Origin: Bidens hawaiensis
Lineage: Eukaryota > Streptophyta > Magnoliopsida > Asterales > Asteraceae
Direction of reading: 5' to 3'
DNA length: 64,000 bases
Assembly (NCBI GenBank): GCA_021521415.1
Contig: JAIQDT010001946.1
Span: forward strand, 248,001 to 312,000
Shown: in pieces, positions 10,496-22,023 of the stretch
How the letters are laid out: each line of letters begins with the position of its first letter
Position numbering within the stretch: the stretch's first letter is position 1
Position numbers and translations under genes: made by a program
Notes under the pieces: model-generated
The model's database searches: none
What the model saw: the letters and a program-made list of their open reading frames with translations, nothing else
What the model was told of the DNA's origin: nothing

Positions 10496-11499
10496 ATGGC
10501 GTTAAAGTTCGAACCGAAGCATAATATGTGTGCTCTACTTGAGGTGAATGAAGAAAACCAGGAACTGGAATTAATGATAAATTTCTTGAATAACTCCAAT
10601 CTAAAGGTTGCGCTGAAAGCGAACCCGGTGCTATACAGAAATCACTTGACAGATTTTTTGGGTTCAGCGGAGTATGCAGATGACATTAATGGAGGGAGGA
10701 TTGAAGCCACCGTTCTTAGACAAGAGATAGAAATAACTGAGCAATCCGTATGAGAGGTACTGCAACTTAATGACAATCATAATGTGCAGCTCTCTTATTT
10801 GACACCAAGGCTATTAAGAATATTTCAAGAGACGATGGAAAATCAAGGGAAAATCCACGAAGGGCAATTTAAGATGGGAATGTTTCCCCTGATTTATAGA
10901 TTTATGATCCATCACGTGATTCAAATCTTGTCATTTAGAAGAGGCACATGGACACTCATGAGTAGAGAACTGGCAACAGCCACTGTGGCCATCTTGTACA
11001 ACCAGCCGTTCAACTTTTCAAGATTAATCTTGGACGGGTTGGTTAGCAATGCCCAGAAGAACCCGTGTGACAAATGTTTGATGTACCCGAGGTTTCTATA
11101 GATAATGATCAATCGGGCTTTACAGGGGTTAGCAACAGATGGAGGCGTTTTGGTTTTACAAGACCCTAATGCATACAAGAGAATATAGGATGCAAGAAGC
11201 CAGTTTAATACAGAAGTTGAGTTTGATATTCTTCAATAGCTATTGAATTATCAACTTGAAGTGATGGAAGTTCCTCCATCCCCTGAGCTAGAAGGAGAAG
11301 ATAGCAACAAAAGTGATGAGGAAGGGGGGTTGGATGATAGTGATGATGATGATAATGAACATCATGGAGATGACGCGACTGAATTTGAAGAACGTGATAA
11401 TAAAGAAGCAAGTGGTAATGTAGAGGTGAATGAAAATTTGGAGATTAATGAGCGTACGCATGAAGTAGATGCTGTCGATGAACCGGATTAAGGAGATAA
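10496..11499 (+). pseudogene. Cop-A ORF2, N-terminal part (post-pol accessory protein)
   Basis: The frame starts ATG at 10496 (MALKFEPKHNMCALLEV) and reads through a conserved domain of about 200 residues, with the phrases LYRNHLTDF, PRLLRIFQETM, FPLIYRFMIHHVIQ, YNQPFNFSRLI and CLMYPRFL. An acidic Asp/Glu-rich linker follows (11290-11490). Stops at 10751 (TGA), 11099 (TAG), 11187 (TAG) and 11489 (TAA) interrupt it; several fit C-to-T change of Arg or Gln codons. The equivalent Cop-B protein is at 22797-27213. I associate this N-terminal domain with abundant unnamed Asteraceae proteins linked to copia elements; its function is unknown. It is not an obvious envelope, since I see no signal peptide or membrane segment. 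Confidence 0.75.
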
Positions 11500-12550
11500 T
11501 GTTGGGTCAGATTTTTGATAAGGAAGATTGGAATCTTCTCAACCTCCTCTGGAAACGGCTAAGTATGGACTTCGAGCAAGCTTAGACTATCGAGCATGAT
11601 TTTTACTTCTTCGAGCAAGGTCTTCAGAACCTTAAATGGTTGATTCTTCTAAGTGTTAAGGCTTCAAGCAAGCTACATATCAACGAGCAAGAGTATTCTT
11701 CTATCGAGCATGGATTGCCAATCGAGCTAACAGCTTGATCATACAAGTTTCAACCGAATGTTATGAGCACATGATGATCGAGCACATGGGAACAAGCATG
11801 GATGCAATAAGAAGAAGTCAAGTGATCAAAGCAAGGACTTCGAGCACAGTTCAGTTTTCGAGCAAGATTTACATCCTAGCATGATAAAGATTGCTGAATA
11901 AGAAAAGTTGAAGACATCAAGAAGAATGAGCTTGCTCGATGGACAAGTTCGAGCAAAGCGTGGACAAGTCAAGAAGAATGAAGATCACTGGAAGAGAATA
12001 GATTCTCCGAAAGAGAAAATATTCTAAGTAAAGTATGCTCGAGGATACTCATCGAGCATACCTAGCATAGTGAGCTTGCTCGAGCAAGACTGTTATCTTG
12101 CTCGAGGACTCAACACTTGTATTATTTTGTGTTTCATTATGTAATAATTAGGAACTTCTGGAAGGAATCTCAGGGTCTATAAATAGGGCCTAGGTTTCCA
12201 TTTTAGGCACGGATTGACACGGTTTCTCACACGCGCTTTGTACAGAAAACATTCCAAAGGAATATTCTTTGTTTTCTCATACAATCCGCCGCCACTTGCG
12301 CTGTCACACGAAACCCTAGACATTCCTTCTACTGTTACATTAATGAGCTATTAAATACAGTAAATCTTTGTCTTTAAATCGCTCTTATTGAGTATTCATT
12401 TATGTTTCGTGTCTTTTATTTTGTCACGCCTTCGTTCCCACTTATTGGATATCCTGATTCCGACGGGATATTCAATAGGCCTTTAGGGTTAACAAAGTCG
12501 GTGTGTTCATGTCAACCTTTCGAGGTTTCACCCGATTCACGGTCCCGACA
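11500..12550 (+). repeat. Cop-B 5' LTR
   Basis: 1,051 bp. It carries over a dozen copies of TCGAGCA-type words in both orientations, including the perfect palindrome CTTGCTCGAGCAAG near 12074. A TATA box (tctataaataggg) lies at about 12177. It ends ggtcccgaca. Confidence 0.93.
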
Positions 12551-12552
12551 AA

Positions 12553-12564
12553 TGGTATCAGAGC
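12553..12564 (+). other. Cop-B primer-binding site (initiator Met tRNA)
   Basis: TGGTATCAGAGC, complementary to the 3' end of plant initiator tRNA-Met, two bases after the 5' LTR. It would prime minus-strand DNA synthesis. Confidence 0.92.
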
Positions 12565-12659
12565 TTGAGTAAGCTCGCTGAAGGCCACGGGACAGAAGGT
12601 TATGAAAAAGCTTGAAGCTTTAGTCTGTTTTCACTACTACAAATTCCAGATTTGCTGAT

Positions 12660-13551
12660 ATGGAGGACCAAGAAGTCTCAACTAACAAGATTCCAAGGTT
12701 ACTCGGACAAGAAAACTTCATAAAATGGAAAGTGCTGTTTGAAGCGGCTGTGAACTACCATGACCCAGAGCTGTGGATGTTTATTACTGAAGGAAACTAC
12801 GTTCCTTCCACAGCTCCAAACAACAACGCAACTGTTGAGCTGAAGATGAAGAAGAGGGATGACAAAGCTCTGTCTATGCTGAAATTAGGGCTTTCTTGGG
12901 AAATTCTGACAACCGTAAATCACCACAAGACTGCAAAGGGCATGTAAGATGCAGTCATTGAAATGTTTGAGGGGAATACAGAACTGAGAGACATCAAGAA
13001 AGATAGATTGAAATAGCAGCTTGACAGATTCAAGTTCAAAGATGGAGAAAGGCTAAAGTCTATTCTGCAAAGGTTCATGATGATTGTGAATGACATCAGA
13101 ACAACTGACCTTCAGATATCTGATTTTGACCTGAACAAGAAACTTCTATCATCCCTATCTGGTGAGTGGTACACTGTCAACAAGTTCATCAAAGAGAAGG
13201 CTAACTTTCCAAACTTCAAGTTAGATGAGGTGATAGCCTTCCTCAAGGCTGCTGAGCATGGGCAACCTCTCGATCAAGAATCAACAGCCTATCATTGAGG
13301 AACCATCAGAGACAAACTCATCTTGTAGTAGTCAATTAAGATTCTATGTGCAGCTGATTGAAGATGACAATCAATCTACAGGAAATGGGCAGCCTGCTTT
13401 CACACAACACAATCCAACTCAAGGAAAAGATTACCAGGCATTATTCTCAATGTTCACCGAGTCATACCATACCTTTGTGGCCAAGAATCTAATAAACACA
13501 AGCATTGTGCAAGAAGACTTAGAATAGATAGATGCTGATGATTTAGAAGAT
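12660..13551 (+). pseudogene. gag: Cop-B gag, N-terminal (UBN2-like) part
   Basis: ATG at 12660 opens MEDQEVSTNKIPRLLGQENF, a typical copia gag start (a Leu-Gly-x-Glu-Asn-Phe-x-x-Trp-Lys motif). It continues through FEGNTELRDIKKDRL, FKDGERLKSILQRFMMIVNDI and LLSSLSGEWYTVNKFI, as in UBN2-type gag proteins. Stops occur at 12944 (TAA where Trp is expected) and 13014 (TAG where Gln or Trp is expected), with a frame change near 13290. It is followed directly by the zinc-knuckle part. Virus-like particle assembly in the cytoplasm would be its role; this copy is broken. Confidence 0.85.
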
Positions 13552-15585
13552 ATGGACATCAAATGCCAAGCAACTATGTTGGCTGTAAGAAGCAAGAGGT
13601 TGTACAACAGAACTAGCAGAACCAGTTTCAATGGACCCAATGAAAGAATTGGATTTGACAAATCCAAAGCCGTCTGTTTCAACTGTCAAAAACCAGGACA
13701 CTTTGCTAGGGAATGCAACCTGCCAAGGCAAACAGGCAATCAAGTTAACCAGAATCAATTCTTTCAAAGCCACAACCAAAACTTTCAGCAGCAAAGGAAT
13801 CAGATAGCGTACCAGAATCCCTATCAAAATCAGAATAGAACCCAACAAGAAACATTTCAACCACAGAGAAACAATCAGATGCAGGTTCACCCAAATCAAA
13901 ATAGACCAAATCAAAACACTGTGAACCAGCAGAGAGATCAGGGAGATGTAGCTGTTACAAGGGTGCAACAGGATGGGGAATTTGACTGGAGTAGTCATGC
14001 AGCTGAAATGGAAAAGGTAAATGTGGCATTCATGGCAAAAGTGCATGACCAAGCTGAATCTTCTAACTCTCAGGTAAAATCTGATATCTCAGTTTCTGAT
14101 TTACTTATTACAATTGATGAATTAAATCAGGAGATTGGGAAATGGAAGTCTGAGTGTGGAATAAAGGAAGTGTTCTTGAATGTGTATGTAGAAAGTGAAG
14201 CAACCTATGAAAGCCAAATCAAGGGGTTGGAAGATGATTGCATGATGGCATACCAAATTCAATCCAGAATGACTATTGAGATTGAAAGGTTAAAGAAGAT
14301 GTATGCTGAAGAAAATCTGAAGAATGCTGAATTATTGATACAAATGGACTTCTTGAAGAATCTCATTTCTGCCGGAAACCTTGTGGGCTATGTGGACAAA
14401 ATGTCTGAAGAGGAAAAGTATAAAAAGGTGCCACCACCTTTTTATGACAGCTACCCACTGAAGGTAGACAAAGAAAATAGAAGTGAGTATCTTAAACAGT
14501 TTAAGAATGTCTTTGATGATAAGATTGAATTTGTCAAACAGTATGCTGATGTTGTGGTAGACAAAGATGGAGAATTTGCTGTAAAGCAATGTGAGAAACA
14601 AGAGACTCAGGAAAATGAAAGAATTGAAGGTGAGAAGAAGTGGAGTGAGTACTCTAGTGAAGAAAGTAATTGTAGCTTTGGGAGCTCTAAATCATCAAAG
14701 GGGAAGAAGAAGAAAAGATCAAACAAAAAGAAAAATGACAAGATTCCTCTTCTACTACCGATGACTCCAAAACTAAAAAAACAATATGAGAAAATGAGAA
14801 AAGAGCATGTGGTTTTTGATATCTGTGCAAGATCACCAACAGAGATCAAAAGGAGAACAGAAGAGAGTGTGAAATCCACTTATGATCAGACACATCCACC
14901 AATTTACCCAGTTTTCTCTAATCATGAATTATTTGATGTTGGCAATGTTGATTATGTGCCAACAAGAAGATACTCAAGAGAAGAAGAAAGTAGCTCATCA
15001 AGAATTCCATCAAAGCTAAAGAAAATTGTTTTTGTGAAAGATAAATATCCACAAACAATTGACATCAGTGAACCAATCAAGATGGATTTCTCAAACACCT
15101 TCTGTCCAAAGACCTCATTAGGTTTTGACTTTCCCAAGCCAAGTGAGAAAATCAAAGATAAGCAACTGCTTGAAGATATGGGAAGTTATGCCAAGGTGTG
15201 GTGCAAGAAATGTGATGCATATGGACATCACACTGATTCTTGTTGGATCATGAAGGACATTTTTGAGATTCCTGATGTAGTGAGTGGATTTGACATGAAG
15301 AGCTACAAAGAGATGTATCAGAATTACTTGAGTGGAAACAGAAAAACATCTAGTTCTGTGGAACAAAAGAATATTCTTGAAAAGAGACTCAAGGTTATTC
15401 TGAAAATTAAGGCAAATGAGAGAGAGCCAAATATAGCTGAGAAGAACAAAAGGTCAACTGATAAAGGAAAGGGAAAATTCAGACCTAGAGTTCTCAATGG
15501 TGATGAAAAGTTTTTGTTGAAACAGGGGTTTGAACCAAGAAGGTTCCAGTGGAAGACAAAGGTGGAGGTCATTGAACCTGTGTGA
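13552..15585 (+). pseudogene. gag: Cop-B gag, zinc knuckle and long charged C-terminal part
   Basis: A 677-codon open stretch, the longest in the window. It continues the upstream frame through a single TAG at 13525. A CCHC knuckle, CFNCQKPGHFARECNLP, lies at residues 42-58. An Asn/Gln-rich segment (about 60-130), a likely coiled coil (about 180-275), a Lys-rich patch KGKKKKRSNKKK (about 385-395) and a second, Cys/His cluster CKKCDAYGHHTDSC (about 551-564) follow. A long gag of this kind fits Sireviruses, whose gag is reported to bind host dynein light chain; I do not claim that here. The real start is upstream, at 12660. Confidence 0.8.
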
Positions 15586-16030
15586 TTGAGCAGACAAAGG
15601 AAATTATCAAATCACAAGCATTGAAGAATGGGTCAGATTCAGACACTGATGAAGATTGTGAAATTGTGTATGAAGACCCACCTCCAGTTCCACTTCCAAC
15701 TCCTGATGAATCTTCGACTGACACTGAATTACAAACTGCTGAAGTTTGTAAATCAGATTCAAACTGATTGTGTTGTATATATGTGCAAGAACAGTCCTTG
15801 ATCAAGAATGACTCATGGTATATGGACAGTGGAGTTCCAGGCACATGACTTGTGACAAGAATGTTTTAATCAACTATGAAAAGAAATATGAAGGGCAAGT
15901 TGCCTTTGGGAGTGATGAAAATGGAGGGAAGATTTTAGGAAGAGGAACACTCACAAATGGCAAAGTATCCTTTGAGAATGTGCTGCATGTTGAAGGACTG
16001 CAATACAACTTGATAAGCATTTCTTAAGTC
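15586..16030 (+). pseudogene. pol: Cop-B protease remnant
   Basis: The copia protease signature is split by a frame change. One frame gives WYMDSG near 15812, and the next gives SSRHMTCDKNVLINYEK from 15830, followed by VAFGSDENGGKILGRGTL and FENVLHVEGLQYNLISIS. The catalytic Asp-Ser-Gly is present but cannot be translated together with its downstream half. An upstream acidic linker (15582-15767) joins it to gag. A TAA follows ISIS at 16025. Confidence 0.85.
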
Positions 16031-16031
16031 T

Positions 16032-17516
16032 GTGACAAAGGATATAAAGTGGCATTCAATGACGAACACTGACATGATCATGATGATGGCTCCAAGAAAT
16101 GGCAACCTCTATGAACTGAGAATGAACAATGCAACTTCAAGAGGTGGTTCATGCTTTGTTTCAAAAGCAACTGAGAATGAAACTAAGCTATGGCATAGGA
16201 AGATGTGTCATGTGAACTTAAAGAACATGAACAATCTTGTAAAAGGTGAACATGTTGTTGGACTTCGCACAAGAGAGTTCCAATTGGAAGAAGAATGCAC
16301 ATCATGCCTGAAAGGGAAGCAACACAAATCCTCACATAAAAGCAAAATGATAAATACTATTGATGAGGTCTTGGAATTGCTACACATGGATCTGTTTGGT
16401 CCTGTAAGTGTTCCAAGTATTGGGAAGAAAAGATACTGCTTGGTGATAACTGATGACTATTCAAAGTTTACTTGGGTATACTTTATGGGAAGCAAAGATG
16501 AAACTGCAGAATTGATAAGAATGAATGTGCTAAAAATGGAAAATCAACTTGAGAAGAAGGTTAAGGTCATTAGAAGTGATAATGGGACAGACTTCAGAAA
16601 TGGAATCATGGAGGAATTATGCACTTCTAAGGGTATCTTTCAACAATTCAGTGCTCCCAGAACCCCTGAACAAAATGGTGTCGCAGAAAAAAGGAACAGA
16701 ACATTAATTGAAGTTGCAAGGACCATGAAGACTGATGCAAATCTTCCAGTCACTTTTTGGGCAGAAGCAATCAACACTGCATGTTATGTGCAGAACATGG
16801 TCCTCTTGTACAAGGCTCAAAATAAGAATCCATATGAGGTTATCTTTAAAAGAAAGCCTAATGTGAAGTTCTTAAAGCCTTTTGGATGCAGATGCTCACT
16901 CTTGAACACAAAGGACTATTTGAACAAATTCCAGTCCAAATCTCTGGAAAGCTTCTTTGTGGGCTATTCATCTCATTCAAAGGCTTACAAAGTTAATGTG
17001 AAGGAGCACATGGTGGTGGTTGAATCTTCTGATATAATTTTCAATGAAAACCATTTCAACAATGTTGAAGGACTCAAGTGGTTATTTGACTTGGAAAAGA
17101 TGATCAAATCATTCAAAATCTATAGTGAAGATATTGATGATAGCATGTACAGAACCAGCTTTGAGGATAAAGAAAAGCAAAGACAAGTTGATCTGGACAA
17201 GCTATGGTCATCTGTTGCTCCTGAGTCAAATAGTTTTAACTTTGAAAGGAACAACCTTCAAGCTGCTGAAGATGGCACAAATGGACAAGATGATGCAGTG
17301 GAAGTTTCCAATGAAGGACCAAGTGAAGTGGAGAGTGAACCAATCCAAAATAAGGAACCTGATCAGACTGACAAGACAAACCAATTTGAAGAAAGGTTCC
17401 AGTCTTTGTTTGACTCTCTGCAATTTGTTTCAAATGAAGCATCTTCATCAGAAATAAATCAAGCTCAAGCTAATGAAGAGACCCAAATGAGAATTGAAGA
17501 TGATCATGTTGTGTGA
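16032..17516 (+). pseudogene. pol: Cop-B integrase
   Basis: A 494-codon open stretch. GAG-pre-integrase zinc module: LWHRKMCHVNLKNM with CTSCLKGKQHK. Catalytic D,D-35-E residues lie in LHMDLFGPVS (about residue 118), IRSDNGTDF (about 179) and PEQNGVAEKRNRT (about 214), all intact. The typical copia end follows: KPFGCRCSLLNTKDYLNKF, then SLESFFVGYSSHSKAYKV. The C-terminal 150 residues are acidic and low complexity and lead towards the RT. This single domain is uninterrupted, but flanking shifts prevent a full polyprotein. Confidence 0.9.
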
Positions 17517-17589
17517 AACATGACAAATCTTGTTACAGGAGTATCTGCACAATAAGTTGTACAAACCACTTCTGTTGAAAGAAATCATC

Positions 17590-18535
17590 CAGCAGAAAAC
17601 ATAATAGGAGACTTGCATGAGAGAGTGACTAGAAGTTCTTCTAAGAAGGCAAATATCTGCCTATATGCCTGCTTCTTATCCCAAGTTGAACCAAAGAATA
17701 TCAATCAAGCTTTGAAAGACAACAGCTGGGTAGAAGCTATGCAGGAAGAATTAAGCCAATTCAGAGACTTACATGTCTGGGATTTGGTTGACAAGCCCAG
17801 AAGCAAGTACGCTATTGGCACCAAGTGGGTTTTTAGGAATAAAAAGGATGAAAGAGGAATAGTCATCAATAACAAAGCAAGACTGGTAGCTCCAGTTACA
17901 AGACTAGAAGCAATCATAATCTTTCTGGCTTATGCAGCATCCATGAATATAAAAGTCTATCAATTGGATGTAAAGTCTGCATTCTTGAATGGGAAAATTG
18001 ATGAAGAGGTTTATGTCACACAACCTTCTGGATTTGAAGATCCTATGCACCCCAACAAAGTTTACAAGCTCAGCAAGGCACTGTATGGATTACATCAAGC
18101 ACCAAGAGCTTGGTATGATGAGCTATCAAATCATTTGTTGGAGAATAGTTTCTGCAGAGGAGCAATTGACAAGACTCTTTTCTTACAAAAGAAGGAACAA
18201 AGACCTGCTGCTGCTGCAAGTGTATGTGGATAACATTATCTTTGGCTCAACAAATGAACAGATGTGCAAAGAGTTTGAGCAAGTAATGAAGTCCAAATAC
18301 AAGATGAGCTCAATGGGAGAAATGAATTTCTTCCTTGGACTTCAAGTGCAACAGAAAGCTGAGGGCATCTTCATAAATCAATCCAAATATGTACAAGAGA
18401 TTCTTAACAAATTCAAGTGCCAAGACTTCAAGACAGTGTACACACCAATGGATACACATGAGAAAATGGTACATAATGAAAAGGGGGAGCCAGTGGACCA
18501 GCATGAGTATTGGGCCAAGATAGGATCATTGATGT
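17590..18535 (+). pseudogene. pol: Cop-B reverse transcriptase
   Basis: RT opens near 17700 with [17 protein letters not shown] and reads [43 protein letters not shown] and [15 protein letters not shown]. Directly after KARLVA about 18 conserved codons (the block that usually ends YAPVARLEA) are missing in frame. A shift near 18200 moves the frame to 17989-18615. The catalytic YVDD box there reads YVDN, so an essential Asp is lost as well. GSLMYL marks the end before a further shift at about 18535. Confidence 0.88.
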
Positions 18536-19166
18536 ATCTTATAGGCCATATATTATGTTTGTTGTGTGTGTCTGTGCAAGATTTCAAGCTAACCCCAAGG
18601 TTTCACACATGCTAGCAGTCAAGAGGATTTTCAGATACTTGAAAGGAAAACCAGATTTGGGGATTTGGTATCCAAAGAACCCTTCTTTTGATTTGATGGC
18701 CTACACTGACAGTGACTATGATGGTTGCAACATGAGGAGGAAATTAACCTCAGGAGGCTGCCAGTTTTTAGGGAACAGGTTGGTGTCATGGCAAAGTAAG
18801 AAACGGACTACAATGTCTATCTCAACTGCTGAAGCTGAATACATTGCTGCATCTACTTGCTGTGCACAGGTTTTGTGGATTTAAAATTAACTGCTGGACT
18901 ATAGTCTGAATTTCTTACTTACCCCTATCTTAATTGATAATACTGCTGCTATGTTTATTGTTAAGAATCCAGTCCAACATTCTAAGACTAAGCACATTTT
19001 AAATTAGACATCATTTCATTAGGGATTGTCAGGAAAAAGGGCTAATAGAAGTGAAAAGGGTAGACACATCTGATAATTTGGCTGATTTTTTCACCAAACC
19101 TTTAGATAAGACCATGTTTCATTTTCTGTTAAAATGCCTAGGTATGATAAATGCTGATGAGGTTTG
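18536..19166 (+). pseudogene. pol: Cop-B RNase H
   Basis: Copia-type RNase H: HMLAVKRIFRYLKGKPDLGIWYP, MAYTDSDYDGC, TSGGCQFLGNRLVSWQSKKRTT and STAEAEYIAAS are open from 18510 to 18884. A stop then falls after VLWI. The remaining tail (IDNTAAMFIVKNPVQHSKTKHI and further pieces) is recognisable to about 19166 but carries several stops and shifts. Confidence 0.85.
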
Positions 19167-21478
19167 ATTTAGGATGTGTGCTTAACTGAGATGCTTCATG
19201 ATGATCTATGTTACTCACGTTGAATGTTTGCATGATAAATTGCTATGCTTGAATGATTAATCAAATTGTATGAATCATGTTTGTGACTGTTCTTGTATGA
19301 AATTTCTATTAATATTGATAATTACAACTGTTAGTACTTTGATCTGTGGTTGCTTGATGAATTTTTATGATTTTAAGTACTTCGAGCATGAATCTGTGCT
19401 TATGGCTCTTCAAGCACAAGCCTAGGCCTCTGTAAGACTATTCTAAGTCATTCGAGCACAGGTGCCATTGCTCAACTGCTCGAGCATGGAATGCAGTCTT
19501 GAAAAACTTCAACAAGTGTTTCGAGCATGCTTCTGTGATAGATGGGTGTTTAATGCTCTTTGAGCACAAACTATCCATACTTGGGGATTTTCTCTAAGTA
19601 ACAAGAGCATGAATGTTGTTACAAGAGGTCGAGCATAAAGCTAAGTTTCTCGAGCACAATCACTGAAACGAATACTTAAGGTTGCTCGATAGGCTTTCGA
19701 GCATGCTCGATGAAGTTCTGGGCGTGCTCGACAGACTTAACTGATAATTTGATGTTTCTATGCTATCTGAAGGTTTTTGTTGTGATACTGTGAAAGTGTA
19801 TGCTTGGTTACAAATGCTTAAATAACAACACCATCTTTAAAGTCACTGTTCTTAAATTGAATTTTCAAAGGAAAATGGTTTTTAAAATGGTAAAGAGTTT
19901 TTGATTAAGCAACACGGTTTTCGGTGACAATACATAAGAGAAATGATAATGTTATCCAAGTTACCAGATTCAAGGAAGCAAGAAACTGTTTTCAGGGAAA
20001 TTGAAATCAACCTAAAATGGGAAATGATAGTATATTGTCTAATCTCCTAACCCATAGATTGATAGCTTAAAAGATTTCTTTTCAGCAAATTGACAATTCG
20101 TGTGGTATCTTCTTATGAGTGTAGTGACAAATGTGATACAAACCTAAATCTTAGCTAAGTTTGATGTGACGATTAATCAGAAGATTAAGGTATGTTTCCT
20201 TACACATCTCTCCGAATGATAGGCAGAAAGGTGATTACCCGATCATACACGAGCCTGTTGCTGTCCTGGTCTATTAAAATTAAAATTTATAAAAATATAT
20301 GAGCGTCAAAGTAACAGTATGCAGTTAAAAGTGAATATCTGCTTAAAGATGCATAAAGAAAAATTCCAAGAAGAAAAATCAATTACTGCTTCAAAATTTT
20401 ATTAAGTATAAACACTCTGAATGTAAGGCATGTAAGTCCGGATGGCTTGTAAGTCCAACGTTCAACCTTGAAGTCAGATATTTATATATATATATATATA
20501 TATATGAAATTGACTGCTCAAACAATTAAATATTTTGACCAAGGCATCAGGGGGTTGAAGTCAAATTGGGGTGATTGGGGAAAACTAAATAAGCTTTGAG
20601 AAGAGATTAGGAACAACCTGAAGTTTAAAGTGTAACCATTCTAACTCAAGCTCCAAATTATATCTTAAGTATATCATTGAAGTTATAAGAATCATGTTAA
20701 GTGCTTCCTCTTAATGTCAACCTGGCTTAAGTCATAATAACGCTAGAAAAGAAATGGTGTGACAGCTATTAGATAATCTGATCCCATGTTGAGATCTTTC
20801 CAGTTGATCTAAAATCAATTTTATCTTTGAACTGGATTTTGATCTCTTATGTCACCTTAAACTAATTGCTCAATTTGATTTACTGATATGAAATGATTAT
20901 TCTTTTGTAAAGATTAAAATTCTGAGCACAGGACATGATTGCTCATGTCTTGGATCAGTGACATAAAAGTTGTGGCTCTCACACTGAATTAAAATTTAAA
21001 TTAAGTGTTTCAAGCAAGGACACTATACTTGCTTATGCATTGCTGCTTCGAGTATACTATGTGGTGTAAAATTGACTATCTGTTTTGAGTATGACATGAG
21101 AAGTTTTGCTGTGATTTGAGCATGCATCTTATCTTCGAGCACCTGCTATGTTATGAAAATTGATGTTCTGTGTTTCGAGCATGATTGCATGATAACAAGT
21201 ATCTAAGTTTTTAAGCACAAAGAACTGAATGATAGGAGACATTTATGTGTTTCGAGCATAGTTGTGTGCTAGATACTTAGGTATAAGCATTCGAGCTAAG
21301 GAAATTGATGAAGATTATTGTGTTAAGTAGTTCGAGCAAGCTCATGAACTGGACACTTAGGCTATAAGTTTGAGTATGGGATTAGGAAAGATTTAGTTTG
21401 CTAAAGCTTTCGAGCACAGTGTACTTCGAGCATATTGGGCTATAGATGTCTAGAGCTAAGGGAATTGACATGATATAT
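19167..21478 (+). other. Cop-B post-pol spacer, first part (TCGAGCA array)
   Basis: About 2.3 kb without a supported gene. It holds many dispersed copies of TCGAGCA or close variants, dense at 19380-19740 and 20920-21440 and rare between. A (TA)n microsatellite lies at about 20480-20506. The word is the same as in the LTRs of Cop-A and Cop-B. Confidence 0.7.
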
Positions 21479-21589
21479 TGTAGGAGGAGAGTATAGCACA
21501 AAAGCTCAGAAAAATCGTCCCGCGAATAGTCGAACGGAACGATTTCTATACCCGCGTGATAATCCCGAACCACACAATCGAGCAAAAGC

Positions 21590-21601
21590 TCTGATACCAA
21601 T
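21590..21601 (-). other. Cop-F primer-binding site
   Basis: On the minus strand, TTGGTATCAGAGC follows the LTR end at 21602 with about one base between. It is complementary to initiator tRNA-Met and fixes the element's orientation. Confidence 0.75.
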
Positions 21602-22023
21602 TGTAGGTTCCCAGCCGGATCTACACGAGATATCGCGTACTACGTAGGTGCGGAATCCCTACGCAAGACGTTACGAGTATAGAAAACAATACGAGCTAAC
21701 ACACGATACGATAACCAAACACACGTTGTATTCCAACAATAAACACGTGATACAATGATCACCGGATACAAAAATCTCTGACTCGAATACAAAAACTCTG
21801 ATCTATTAACTGATTGATTTCGAATAAGCCGTATACAAATGGCTTATATAGACTCGACAACTTCGCCTGGTATGTTCAGGCGAAGTTGTCCCTAACTTCG
21901 CTTGACTAACAAGTTCGCCTATATCAGCGAACTTGTTAGTAACTTCGCTTACATACAAAACTCAAATCTAACTAACACGATTACAGACACTCGACACTGA
22001 ACTACTGACATCATGCACCAACA
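21602..22023 (-). repeat. Cop-F LTR
   Basis: 422 bp, TG...CA. It contains two strong stem-loops: AACTTCGCCTG paired with CAGGCGAAGTT near 21860-21890, and AAGTTCGC paired with GCGAACTT near 21910-21935. Confidence 0.75.

Larger units (their letters stand above)
9670..11499 (+). mobile_element. Cop-A, left part: old Sirevirus-like copia remnant
   Basis: This part holds spacer with TCGAGCA words, then the ORF2 promoter and leader, then the first quarter of ORF2. It is cut at 11499 by Cop-B, and ORF2 resumes in frame at 36648 after the GATAA duplication. No Cop-A gag-pol is seen; it lies beyond the G LTR or has been deleted. Confidence 0.85.
21479..22023 (-). mobile_element. Cop-F: 545-bp copia insertion with a single LTR
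   Basis: Exact target duplication TATAT (21474-21478 and 22024-22028). On the minus strand it has an LTR of 422 bp (22023 down to 21602, TGTTGGTGCATG...CCTACA). The primer site TGGTATCAGAGC comes next, and then about 110 bp of leader ending CTCCTACA. No second LTR, polypurine tract or gene is present. The leader's last bases CCTACA match the LTR end, so this truncated molecule seems to have been inserted by integrase through a cryptic end. Confidence 0.75.

Noticed and set aside
12553..12564. tRNA gene at the Met-type sequence
   Set aside because: It is only the short complementary primer-binding site; no tRNA cloverleaf is present.
21382..21600. 72-codon minus-strand frame at the Cop-F leader
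   Set aside because: It crosses the target-site boundary, so it cannot be a native gene.
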